A stretch of 64,000 bases of DNA, taken from positions 124,001 to 188,000 of the forward strand of contig JAPLCA010000029.1 of NCBI GenBank assembly GCA_026392465.1, read 5' to 3'. Shown piece by piece: positions 49,478 through 56,344 of this stretch. The stretch is from Propionibacteriales bacterium (GTDB taxonomy: Bacteria > Actinomycetota > Actinomycetes > Propionibacteriales > Nocardioidaceae). The notes beneath the pieces were generated by a model, which was not told where the DNA came from, searched no databases, and saw only the letters and a program-made list of their open reading frames with translations. Each line of letters starts with the position of its first letter. The stretch's first letter is position 1. The position numbers were made by a program, and so were the translations under genes.

Positions 49478-49494
49478 ATACATCAATGTATCCT
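49478..49494 (+). promoter_or_regulatory. TetR operator over the tetR -10 box
   Basis: Perfect inverted repeat ATACAT-CA-ATGTAT (49478-49491) overlapping a -10 box TATCCT (49489-49494), which ends 6 nt before the tetR GTG (leaderless). The same region is the promoter of the divergent MMPL operon, so one operator can control both. Confidence 0.7.
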
Positions 49495-49500
49495 GGTGTC

Positions 49501-50166
49501 GTGTCCACCACGCCTGACGCCGTCGCCGATCGTCCCGACGACCCCGCCCGCGCCGACGCGGTCTCGCGCCGTCGGGCGGCCACCCGCGAGCGGCTGCTCG
49601 ACGCCGCCCGCTCCCTGCTGGTGCGCGAGGGGCTGCAGGGGGTGTCGGTCGAGCGGCTGTGTGAGCAGGCGGGCTACACCCGCGGTGCGTTCTACTCCAA
49701 CTTCGGCTCGAAGGACGAGCTCGTGGTCGCACTGACCGAGCGGGAGCGCGAGCGCGTCCTGGCCATGCTGAAGGAGGCGGCCGACCTCACGACCCTCGAG
49801 GGGCTGGGGGCGGAGGAGGCCGCCGGTGTCATCCTCGAGCGGTTCCTCCTGCTGCAACCTCCGGATCGGGACGACTTCCTGCTCCACCTCGAGATGCAGC
49901 TGCGGGGCCTGCGCGGCGACGTGGGCGGCGACGTGTTCGTCGGGTGGTGGAACGCGGTGCTCGACGGCATCGGCGAGGTGCTCACCTCCGCCCTGGCCGC
50001 GTTCGACCTGCGGCTGACCCTCGACGTCCGCGAGGTGTGCACGATCCTCATGGGCACGTGGGACGCCCTCGTGCTCGGGTCCCTCGTCGATGGCCGTCCC
50101 GTCGACGTCGAGGCGATGCGCGTCGCGCTGCCGCGGATGCTGCTCTCCTTCACCGAGCCGGCCTGA
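49501..50166 (+). CDS. TetR-family transcriptional regulator
   Basis: 221 residues. N-terminal helix-turn-helix: ATRERLLDAARSLLVREGLQGVSVERLCEQAGYTRGAFYSNFGSKDELVVAL (about residues 26-76), the TetR-type motif with GAFYSNFGSK. The C-terminal ligand-binding domain has conserved TetR_C layout. GTG 49501 is chosen because the -10 box ends 6 nt upstream. It is divergent from the MMPL-YhgE operon (50 bp between starts) and likely represses it and itself through the ATACAT-CA-ATGTAT palindrome. Confidence 0.93.
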   Translation: MSTTPDAVADRPDDPARADAVSRRRAATRERLLDAARSLLVREGLQGVSVERLCEQAGYTRGAFYSNFGSKDELVVALTERERERVLAMLKEAADLTTLEGLGAEEAAGVILERFLLLQPPDRDDFLLHLEMQLRGLRGDVGGDVFVGWWNAVLDGIGEVLTSALAAFDLRLTLDVREVCTILMGTWDALVLGSLVDGRPVDVEAMRVALPRMLLSFTEPA

Positions 50167-50222
50167 GACCCGCGCGGCGCGCTCGTGGCGTCCGCCCCAC
50201 GCCGGTGCGGCAGGATGGTTCC

Positions 50223-50792
50223 ATGGCCATCCAGATCGCCCAGGACCCCGCCGCCGACCAGGTGCTCGGCTCCGATCCGTTCGCGCTCCTCGTGGGCATG
50301 CTGCTGGACCAGCAGTACCCGATGGAGCACGCGTTCCGCGGCCCGGCGAAGATCCTCGACCGGTTCGGCACGCTCGACCCGGCCGCCATCGCGGCGGCTG
50401 AGCCCGACGCCTTTGCCGACCTCTGCGCGACGCCGCCGGCGATCCACCGCTACGGACGGTCCATGGCGGGGCGGGTGCAGGCCCTGGCACGGGTCGTCGT
50501 CGACGAGTACGACGGTGACGCCTCGCGCATCTGGACCGACGCGAAGTCCGGCGAGACGCTGTTCAAGCGCCTCACCGCGCTGCCCGGGTACGGCGAGCAG
50601 AAGGCCAAGATCTTCGTCGCCCTGCTGGCGAAGCAGCTCGACGTGAAGCCGCGTGGCTGGACCACGGTCTCCGGCGACTACAGCAAGAAGGGTTACCGGT
50701 CCGTCGCCGACGTGGTCGACGCCGACTCGCTCAAGAAGGTCCGTGACCACAAGAAGGCGGTCAAGGCGCAGGCCAAGGCCGCACAGTCCTGA
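50223..50792 (+). CDS. HhH-GPD-family DNA glycosylase-like protein
   Basis: 189 residues. Start region LGSDPFALLVGMLLDQQYPMEHAFRGPAKILDRFG (about residues 15-49) is the HhH-GPD N-terminal region, followed by the helix-hairpin-helix LTALPGYGEQKAKIFVALLAKQLD. Base-excision glycosylases of this fold usually carry a catalytic Asp after the HhH or a Lys; I cannot identify a certain catalytic residue (the Asp in VSGDYSKKG is a candidate), so activity is uncertain. A CAGGAT box about 7 nt before ATG 50223 suggests a leaderless start. It is often annotated as HhH-GPD-type base excision DNA repair protein in actinobacteria. Confidence 0.82.
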   Translation: MAIQIAQDPAADQVLGSDPFALLVGMLLDQQYPMEHAFRGPAKILDRFGTLDPAAIAAAEPDAFADLCATPPAIHRYGRSMAGRVQALARVVVDEYDGDASRIWTDAKSGETLFKRLTALPGYGEQKAKIFVALLAKQLDVKPRGWTTVSGDYSKKGYRSVADVVDADSLKKVRDHKKAVKAQAKAAQS

Positions 50793-50800
50793 CCCCCGCG

Positions 50801-51394
50801 TCAGACGCTGACGTCCTGGTAGGCGAACGGGTCGACGAGGGTCGCCGGCACGTGGCAGGTGCCGTCGGCAGCCTCGTCCATGCGCTGCTCCAGTGCGGTG
50901 CCGTCACCCGTCGTCGGTGGTCGGAAGTCGCCCCGGAAGCCGCCCGAGACCTGTCGGGCGTACTGCTCACGTGCAGCCAGCAACGTCTCCCAGTCGGCGA
51001 GCCAGGCCTCCAGCGGACGGTCGGCTCGGCGCACGGCCGGCGACAGCGTCCGCACGCGGTCGATCATCCGCCGCACCTCGAGGTTCTGGTCGGCCAGCTG
51101 GGCGCCGCGCAGCCGCGCCGGGCCGTCGACCCGCACCTGCGCCACGGCCGACGTCATGATGCCGCAGGCCTGCGCGACCATGCGGGTCACGCGCGGGTCG
51201 TCCAACGTGCCGCGCGTGTCCTGGGACCTCGCCTGCAGCGCCACCGCGACCGCGGCGGCCCCGACCAGCACGGCCACGAGCGGACCGACGACGGCCAGGC
51301 GCCGCCACCCCCGCGCCACGGGAGCCGGTGCGTAGCGCCAGACGTCCTCGTCGGGGAGGTAGGAGGGCACCTCGTCATCGTGCCACGCGAGCAC
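50801..51394 (-). CDS. Hypothetical membrane-anchored protein
   Basis: 197 residues, no family recognised. A single hydrophobic helix (about 34-53, LAVVGPLVAVLVGAAAVAVAL) follows an N-terminal acidic/aromatic stretch (SYLPDEDVWRY). The remainder is a soluble, helical-looking domain with two Cys residues (QACGIM and DGTCHVPA), probably extracellular. GTG 51394 is uncertain; a GTG at residue 9 is another possibility. It converges on the HhH-GPD gene, with only 8 bp between stops. Confidence 0.6.
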   Translation of the reverse strand: MLAWHDDEVPSYLPDEDVWRYAPAPVARGWRRLAVVGPLVAVLVGAAAVAVALQARSQDTRGTLDDPRVTRMVAQACGIMTSAVAQVRVDGPARLRGAQLADQNLEVRRMIDRVRTLSPAVRRADRPLEAWLADWETLLAAREQYARQVSGGFRGDFRPPTTGDGTALEQRMDEAADGTCHVPATLVDPFAYQDVSV

Positions 51395-51485
51395 CGGTCC
51401 GGCGGCTCGACCGACGGCCGCGGCACGATGCCGCTGCCGTGCGCGCCACGTCGGTGCTCGCTCAGCGGCGTCACCGGGACCCGCC

Positions 51486-51491
51486 TACGCT
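51486..51491 (+). promoter_or_regulatory. -10-like box for the LigB-like gene
   Basis: TACGCT ends 6 nt before the GTG at 51498; no Shine-Dalgarno (leaderless). Confidence 0.45.
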
Positions 51492-51497
51492 CACCCC

Positions 51498-52166
51498 GTG
51501 ACCCGTCTGGCCTTCTGCCCCCACCCGCCGGTGCTGCCCGCTGGGCCCCTCGTCGGTGACGTCGAGGAGACGGGGACGTTGCGCGACACCTCGCTCGCCG
51601 CGGTGCGCGACCTCGTGACGGGTGCTCCCAGCGTGGTCGTCGTGCTCGGCCCCGACGGCGGCGACCTGCCCGCGGACGAGACTGTTGGCGGCTCACTGGA
51701 GCCGCACGGCATCGCCCTCGCCGCCGGTGCCCCGGGCGACACCACCCTCGGCCTCGCGCACACCGTCGGCGCGTGGCTGCTTGACAGCGTCGGGTGGGAG
51801 GGGCCGAGACGCTACGTGGCGACCCTCGACGCAGCCGACCTCGACGCCGACGTCGCCGTGCTCGTGATGGCCGACGGCAGCGCCACCCGCACCGAGAAGG
51901 CGCCCGGGCACCTCGACGTACGTGCCGAGGCGTTCGACGCGGCGATCGCCTCGGCGCTCGCCGAGGGCGACGCGGACGCCCTCGGCGGCATCGACCTCGC
52001 CCTCGCAGGCGAGCTCTGGTGCCAGGGCGCGGCCACGCTGCGCGTGGCGGCCGACGCCGTCGCGGCACGGGTGCACCGCGACGACGTCGACGTCAGCGCA
52101 CGGCTGTCGCTCGACGAGGCCCCGTTCGGCGTCGGCTGGTTCGTCGCCTTTTGGCAGGTGGGCTGA
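51498..52166 (+). CDS. Class III extradiol dioxygenase-like (LigB-type) protein
   Basis: 222 residues. The fold of the class III extradiol ring-cleavage dioxygenase B subunit/Memo group is suggested by FCPHPPVLP (metal-type His), the VVVLGPDGGD loop, a TTLGLAHTVG segment and the acidic C-terminus, together with the actinobacterial context (this type of gene regularly lies next to miaA/miaB). The normal metal-ligand pattern is incomplete, so ring-cleavage activity is doubtful and a non-catalytic role is possible. GTG 51498 has a TACGCT box 6 nt upstream. Confidence 0.65.
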   Translation: MTRLAFCPHPPVLPAGPLVGDVEETGTLRDTSLAAVRDLVTGAPSVVVVLGPDGGDLPADETVGGSLEPHGIALAAGAPGDTTLGLAHTVGAWLLDSVGWEGPRRYVATLDAADLDADVAVLVMADGSATRTEKAPGHLDVRAEAFDAAIASALAEGDADALGGIDLALAGELWCQGAATLRVAADAVAARVHRDDVDVSARLSLDEAPFGVGWFVAFWQVG

Positions 52167-52185
52167 GCCGCACCGACCATGTCGT

Positions 52186-52437
52186 TCAGCGGCGGGCGGG
52201 ACCTGCGGGCCCGGCGGGACCCTTGCCGTCGTCGTCGGCCAGCTTGTCGGCGGCGTCCTTCGCCTTGCCCGCGGCGCCGTCGATCTTCTGCGTGTACTTG
52301 CCCTTCGTGGCCTTGTCGGCCAGGCCTGCAGCCTTGTCGATGCCCTGGTCGATCTTCGCGTTCTGCGTGCGCGCCAGCTCGGACGCCTTCGCCTTCAGCT
52401 CGGGTGCGTTCTTCTTCAGCTTGTCCAGGAAGCCCAT
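52186..52437 (-). CDS. MT0933-like antitoxin-family protein
   Basis: 83 residues. Start MGFLDKLKKNAPELKAKASELARTQ and a Lys/Ala/Asp-rich helical body with KIDQGIDKAAGLADKATKGKYTQKID-like residues (about 28-53) match the antitoxin MT0933-type (Rv0909-like) family in actinobacteria. The C-terminus ends in GPAGPAGPARR. No toxin gene is adjacent: both neighbours (LigB-like and miaA) are on the other strand. Antitoxin function is therefore family-based inference. ATG 52437 follows GAGGAGAGATCC (minus strand). An abundant-protein role is also possible. Confidence 0.7.
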   Translation of the reverse strand: MGFLDKLKKNAPELKAKASELARTQNAKIDQGIDKAAGLADKATKGKYTQKIDGAAGKAKDAADKLADDDGKGPAGPAGPARR

Positions 52438-52501
52438 CGGATCTCTCCTCGGTCGCGGGGGAGCGGTCGTGTGTGCCTCGAGCGTACGAGAGACTCCCCA
52501 G

Positions 52502-53443
52502 GTGAGCAGCGCCGAACGTCTCGTGGTCGTCGTCGGCCCGACGGCGTCGGGCAAGTCGGCGCTCGCCGTCGACCTCGCTCTCGAGCTGGGCGGCGAGGTC
52601 GTCAACGCCGACGCCGTGCAGCTGTTCCGCGGGATGGACGTCGGCAGCGCGAAGGTCACGCCCGAGGAACGGCGCGGCGTGCCGCACCACCTGCTCGACG
52701 TGCTCGACGTCGACCAGGCCACCTCGGTGGCCGCGTTCCAGCGCGACGCCCGCGCCGCGATCGACGACTGCCTGGCTCGTGGCGTCACGCCGATCCTCGT
52801 CGGCGGGTCGTCGCTCTACGTGCGCGCCGTCGTCGACGACTTCGTGTTCCCGGGCACCGTGCCGCAGGTGCGGGAGAAGTACCAGCGTCGGCTCGAGACC
52901 GAAGGACCGGAGGCGCTGCACGCCGACCTGCGCAGGGTCGCGCCTGACGCTGCCGAGCACGTGCTGCCCACCAACGGCCGACGCCTCGTCCGGGCCCTGG
53001 AGGTCACCGAGATCACGGGCGAGCCGTTCGTCGCGACCCTCCCGCCGCACCGGTCGATCTATCCCGACGTGGTCCTGCTCGGCCTCGACGTCCCGCGTCC
53101 GGTGCTCGACGAGCGGATCGTCCGACGGGTCGACGCGATGTGGGACGCCGGCCTGGTCGAGGAGGTGCAAGGTCTGCTCGACGAGGGACTGGCCGACTCG
53201 CCGACCGCGTCGCGCTCCATCGGCTACCAGCAGGTGCTCGCGCTGCTGCGCGGCGACCTGAGCGACGCCGAGGCGCGCTCCGAGACCGTGCGGGGGACCC
53301 GCGCGTTCGCGCGACGTCAGGACCGCATGTTCCACCAGGACCCACGGGTCGTCTGGCTGCCTCACGACGCCGACGACGTCCTCGCGCGGGCGCTTCGGGC
53401 GGTGCGTGGCGACGGGACGGTTCCGTCGGGCCCTCGGACGTAG
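52502..53443 (+). CDS. miaA: tRNA dimethylallyltransferase
   Basis: Adds a dimethylallyl group to A37 of tRNAs reading UNN codons, the substrate of MiaB. 313 residues. P-loop GPTASGKSALAVDLALEL, VVNADAVQLFRGMDVGSAKV, PHHLLDVLD, LVGGSSLYVRAVVDDFVFPG, and the C-terminal SRSIGYQQVLALL and RRQDRMFHQD all match. GTG 52502 is chosen as it leaves the P-loop at residue 12. Its stop codon TAG is the first part of the dapF -10 box. Confidence 0.96.
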   Translation: MSSAERLVVVVGPTASGKSALAVDLALELGGEVVNADAVQLFRGMDVGSAKVTPEERRGVPHHLLDVLDVDQATSVAAFQRDARAAIDDCLARGVTPILVGGSSLYVRAVVDDFVFPGTVPQVREKYQRRLETEGPEALHADLRRVAPDAAEHVLPTNGRRLVRALEVTEITGEPFVATLPPHRSIYPDVVLLGLDVPRPVLDERIVRRVDAMWDAGLVEEVQGLLDEGLADSPTASRSIGYQQVLALLRGDLSDAEARSETVRGTRAFARRQDRMFHQDPRVVWLPHDADDVLARALRAVRGDGTVPSGPRT

Positions 53444-53446
53444 ACT
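53441..53446 (+). promoter_or_regulatory. -10-like box for dapF overlapping the miaA stop
   Basis: TAGACT starts with the miaA TAG stop and ends 7 nt before the dapF ATG at 53454 (leaderless). Confidence 0.5.
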
Positions 53447-53453
53447 GGGACGT

Positions 53454-54281
53454 ATGACTTTCCCCTGGCTCAAGGGGCACGGCACCGAGAACGACTTCGT
53501 CCTGCTCCCCGACCACGACGGTACGGTGCACGGCGACCTCGACCCCGCGTTCGTCGCCGCCCTGTGTGCGCGCCGCACCGGCATCGGCGCCGACGGCGTG
53601 TTGCGCGTGGTGCGCTCCGCTGCGCTCGACGTGCCGGAGGCGGCCGCCAGCGCCGGGGAGTGGTTCATGGACTACCGCAACGCCGACGGCTCCGTCAGCG
53701 AGATGTGCGGCAACGGCGTGCGCGTCTTCGCCCGCCACCTGCTCGACGCCGGGCTGGTGCCGGCCGGCGAGCCCGTCGTCGTGGGCACCCGAGACGGCGA
53801 CAAGGTCGTCACCGTCGACGGCGACCAGCTCAGCGTCGACATGGGGGCCTACGAGGTGCGCGGCACGTCGAAGGTCGAGGTCGACGGACGCGTCTGGGAG
53901 GCGCAGGACGTCCGCACGGGCAACCCCCACGCCGTCACCTTCGTCGACACCCTCGACGACGCGGGCACCCTGCTGCAGGCACCCGCTTACGACACCGCGA
54001 CCTACCCCGACGGCGTCAACGTCGAGTTCGTCCAGCGCGTCGCCGACCGCCACGTCGCCATGCGCGTCCACGAGCGCGGATCCGGCGAGACCCGCTCCTG
54101 CGGCACCGGCGCCTGTGCCGTCGGGATCGCAACCGCGCTCCTCGACGGAGCCCCCGACGGCGCCACCTACCGCGTGGACGTCCCCGGTGGCACCCTGAAC
54201 ATCACGGTCGAGCCCACCCGGGTCGTCCTCGCGGGACCGGCCCGCATCGTCGCCACCGGAGAGATGGAGTGGATCGCGTGA
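53454..54281 (+). CDS. dapF: Diaminopimelate epimerase
   Basis: Converts LL- to meso-diaminopimelate with two Cys as acid/base. 275 residues. Motifs: GHGTENDFVLLPDHDG, the first catalytic Cys in MCGNGVRVFARHL, TGNPHAVTFVDTL, and the second in RSCGTGACAVGIATALLDG, followed by VDVPGGTLNI. ATG 53454 is preferred over upstream starts that lie inside miaA, and because the -10-like box ends 7 nt before. The stop overlaps the hflX start (GTGA). Completes the dap set with dapA and dapB. Confidence 0.96.
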   Translation: MTFPWLKGHGTENDFVLLPDHDGTVHGDLDPAFVAALCARRTGIGADGVLRVVRSAALDVPEAAASAGEWFMDYRNADGSVSEMCGNGVRVFARHLLDAGLVPAGEPVVVGTRDGDKVVTVDGDQLSVDMGAYEVRGTSKVEVDGRVWEAQDVRTGNPHAVTFVDTLDDAGTLLQAPAYDTATYPDGVNVEFVQRVADRHVAMRVHERGSGETRSCGTGACAVGIATALLDGAPDGATYRVDVPGGTLNITVEPTRVVLAGPARIVATGEMEWIA

Positions 54282-55705
54282 GCGAGTCCGACACGAACGT
54301 CGCCAGCAGGCTGGGCATCGACCCCGCGGTCGCCAGGGACCTGGAGGGCGCGCACGACGGACTCGAGCTCGCCGAGCGCCAGTCGCTGCGGCGGGTCGCC
54401 GGGCTGCGTACCGAGCTCGAGGACATCACCGAGGTCGAGTACCGCCAGCTGCGACTCGAGCGGGTCGTGCTCGTCGGCGTGTGGACCGAGGGGAGCGCGG
54501 AGGAGGCCGAGAACTCCCTGGCCGAGCTGAAGCTGCTCGCCGAGACCGCGGGCTCCGACGTGCTCGACGCCCTGCTCCAGCGTCGTCAACGTCCCGACCC
54601 CGCCACCTTCATCGGCAGCGGCAAGGTCGAGGAGCTGACGGCCGCCGTGCAGGCCACGGGCGCCGACACCATCATCTGCGACGGCGAGCTGGCACCCAGC
54701 CAGCTGCGCAACCTCGAGGACCGCACCAAGGTGAAGGTCGTCGACCGGACCGCCCTGATCCTCGACATCTTCGCGCAGCACGCGAAGTCGGCGGAGGGCA
54801 AGGCGCAGGTCGAGCTCGCCCAGCTGCAGTACCAGACGCAGCGTCTGCGCGGCTGGGGCGGCAACCTGTCGCGCCAGGCCGGTGGCCGCGCTGCCGGCGG
54901 TGAGGGCATCGGTGGACGTGGTCCCGGTGAGACGAAGCTCGAGACCGATCGTCGACGCATCCAGGCCCGCATGGCCAAGCTGCGCCGCGAGCTCGCGGGG
55001 CTGCGCACCACCCGCGACATCAAGAAGGCCCGACGTCGGCGCAACGAGGTGCCGGCCGTCGTCATCGCCGGCTACACCAACGCCGGAAAGTCGAGCCTGC
55101 TCAACCGGCTGACGGGCGCGGGCGTGCTGGTCGAGGACGCGCTGTTCGCGACCCTCGACCCCACCACGCGCAAGACCCAGACGAGCGACGGACGCGTGTT
55201 CACCATGTCCGACACCGTCGGGTTCGTGCGGCACCTGCCGCACCAGCTGGTCGAGGCGTTCCGCTCCACGCTGGAGGAGGTGGCCGAGGCCGACCTCGTG
55301 CTCCACGTGGTCGACGCCTCGCACCCCGATCCCGCCGGCCAGATCGCGGCCGTGCGCGAGGTCTTCGCGGAGATCGAGGCGCTGCACGTGCCGGAGATCA
55401 TCGTCCTCAACAAGGTCGACGCCGCCGACCCGCTCGAGGTCAAGCAGCTGCTCGCGCGTGAGCCGCACGCCGTCGTCGTCAGCGCCCGCACCGGCGAGGG
55501 CGTCGATGAGCTGCTGGCGGCGATCGAGGCCGACCTGCCCCGCCCTGCGGTCCGGGTCGACGTCGTGGTGCCGTACGAGCGCGGCGACCTCCTCAGCCAG
55601 GTGCACGAGACCGGTGAGATCGAGGAGCTCGCGCACGAGTCCGACGGCACCCACCTCGTCGCCCGCGTCTCCGACGACCTCGCCCACCAGCTCAACACCC
55701 TCTGA
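54278..55705 (+). CDS. hflX: GTPase HflX
   Basis: A GTPase that binds and splits stalled 70S ribosomes. 475 residues, with the N-terminal HflX domain (about 50-200: VLVGVWTEGSAEEAENSLAELKLLAETAGS, PATFIGSGKVEEL, and the loop GGRGPGETKLETDRRRI), and the G domain (about 262-430): G1 GYTNAGKSSLLN, G3 DTVGFVRHLP, G4 NKVD. A C-terminal domain follows. GTG 54278 overlaps dapF by four bases. Behind it starts the palindromic repeat region. Confidence 0.95.
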   Translation: MSESDTNVASRLGIDPAVARDLEGAHDGLELAERQSLRRVAGLRTELEDITEVEYRQLRLERVVLVGVWTEGSAEEAENSLAELKLLAETAGSDVLDALLQRRQRPDPATFIGSGKVEELTAAVQATGADTIICDGELAPSQLRNLEDRTKVKVVDRTALILDIFAQHAKSAEGKAQVELAQLQYQTQRLRGWGGNLSRQAGGRAAGGEGIGGRGPGETKLETDRRRIQARMAKLRRELAGLRTTRDIKKARRRRNEVPAVVIAGYTNAGKSSLLNRLTGAGVLVEDALFATLDPTTRKTQTSDGRVFTMSDTVGFVRHLPHQLVEAFRSTLEEVAEADLVLHVVDASHPDPAGQIAAVREVFAEIEALHVPEIIVLNKVDAADPLEVKQLLAREPHAVVVSARTGEGVDELLAAIEADLPRPAVRVDVVVPYERGDLLSQVHETGEIEELAHESDGTHLVARVSDDLAHQLNTL

Positions 55706-55719
55706 CGCCCGCCTGACTG

Positions 55720-56250
55720 CTCGACCAGCGGGAGGCCTCGCTGGTCGAGTAGTCCGACCGGCGACGAAGGAGCTCGGTCGGACGTATCGAGACCACTCCA
55801 CGCGTTCGCTGGGGGGTGGCCTGCGCGGGGCCGTTGCCGGGTGGTCTCGATACGGCAGCACGCGCTCGCTGGCGCTCACCGTCCTGACTACTCGACCAGC
55901 GGAACCGTCCGCTGGTCGAGTGCCTCCACGAGCGCTAGCGAGGGGAGGTGTATCGAGACCACCCGAAGCGGTCGCTGGGGGTTGGCTTGCGCCGGACCGT
56001 TGCCGGGTGGTCTCGATACGCAGCCACGACGCTCCTTCGTCGCGCGTGGCCGCTACTCGACCTGCGGAACCGTCCGCTGGTCGAGTGCCTCCACGAGCGC
56101 CAGCGAGGGGAGGTGTATCGAGACCATTCCAGGCTTTCGCTGGGGGTCGGTCCGCGCCGATCCGTTGCCGGGTGGTCTCGATACGTCAGCACGCGCTCGC
56201 TGGCGCTCACCGTCCTGACTACTCGACCAGCGGAACCTTCGCTGGTCGAG
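55720..56250. repeat. Palindromic extragenic repeat array between hflX and dinG
   Basis: A composite unit of about 165 bp occurs in direct tandem; the CTCGACC landmark falls at 55720, 55891, 56056 and 56222. Each unit has two dyads: CTCGACCAGCGG with CCGCTGGTCGAG (e.g. 55891-55902/55909-55920), and TATCGAGACCA with TGGTCTCGATA (55785-55795/55842-55852; 55951-55965/56004-56018 extended to 15 bp; 56116-56126/56173-56183). All frames are open through it, which produces apparent ORFs without function. Such REP-like palindromes are known in GC-rich actinobacteria; no transposase is present. Confidence 0.9.
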
Positions 56251-56331
56251 TAGTCAGGTCCTCGGCTGTCGCTGGAGGGTGGGTCGACGACCTGCTGTGG
56301 ACACCCGACCGACGGCGCGGAGGGGTCCGTC

Positions 56332-56337
56332 TAGGCT
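56332..56337 (+). promoter_or_regulatory. -10-like box for the dinG-like gene
   Basis: TAGGCT ends 7 nt before ATG 56345 (leaderless). Confidence 0.45.
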
Positions 56338-56344
56338 CGCTGGC

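Noticed and set aside
55706..56344. Insertion sequence or coding gene in the repeats
   Set aside because: No transposase motifs; several frames are open only because the palindromic repeats lack stops.
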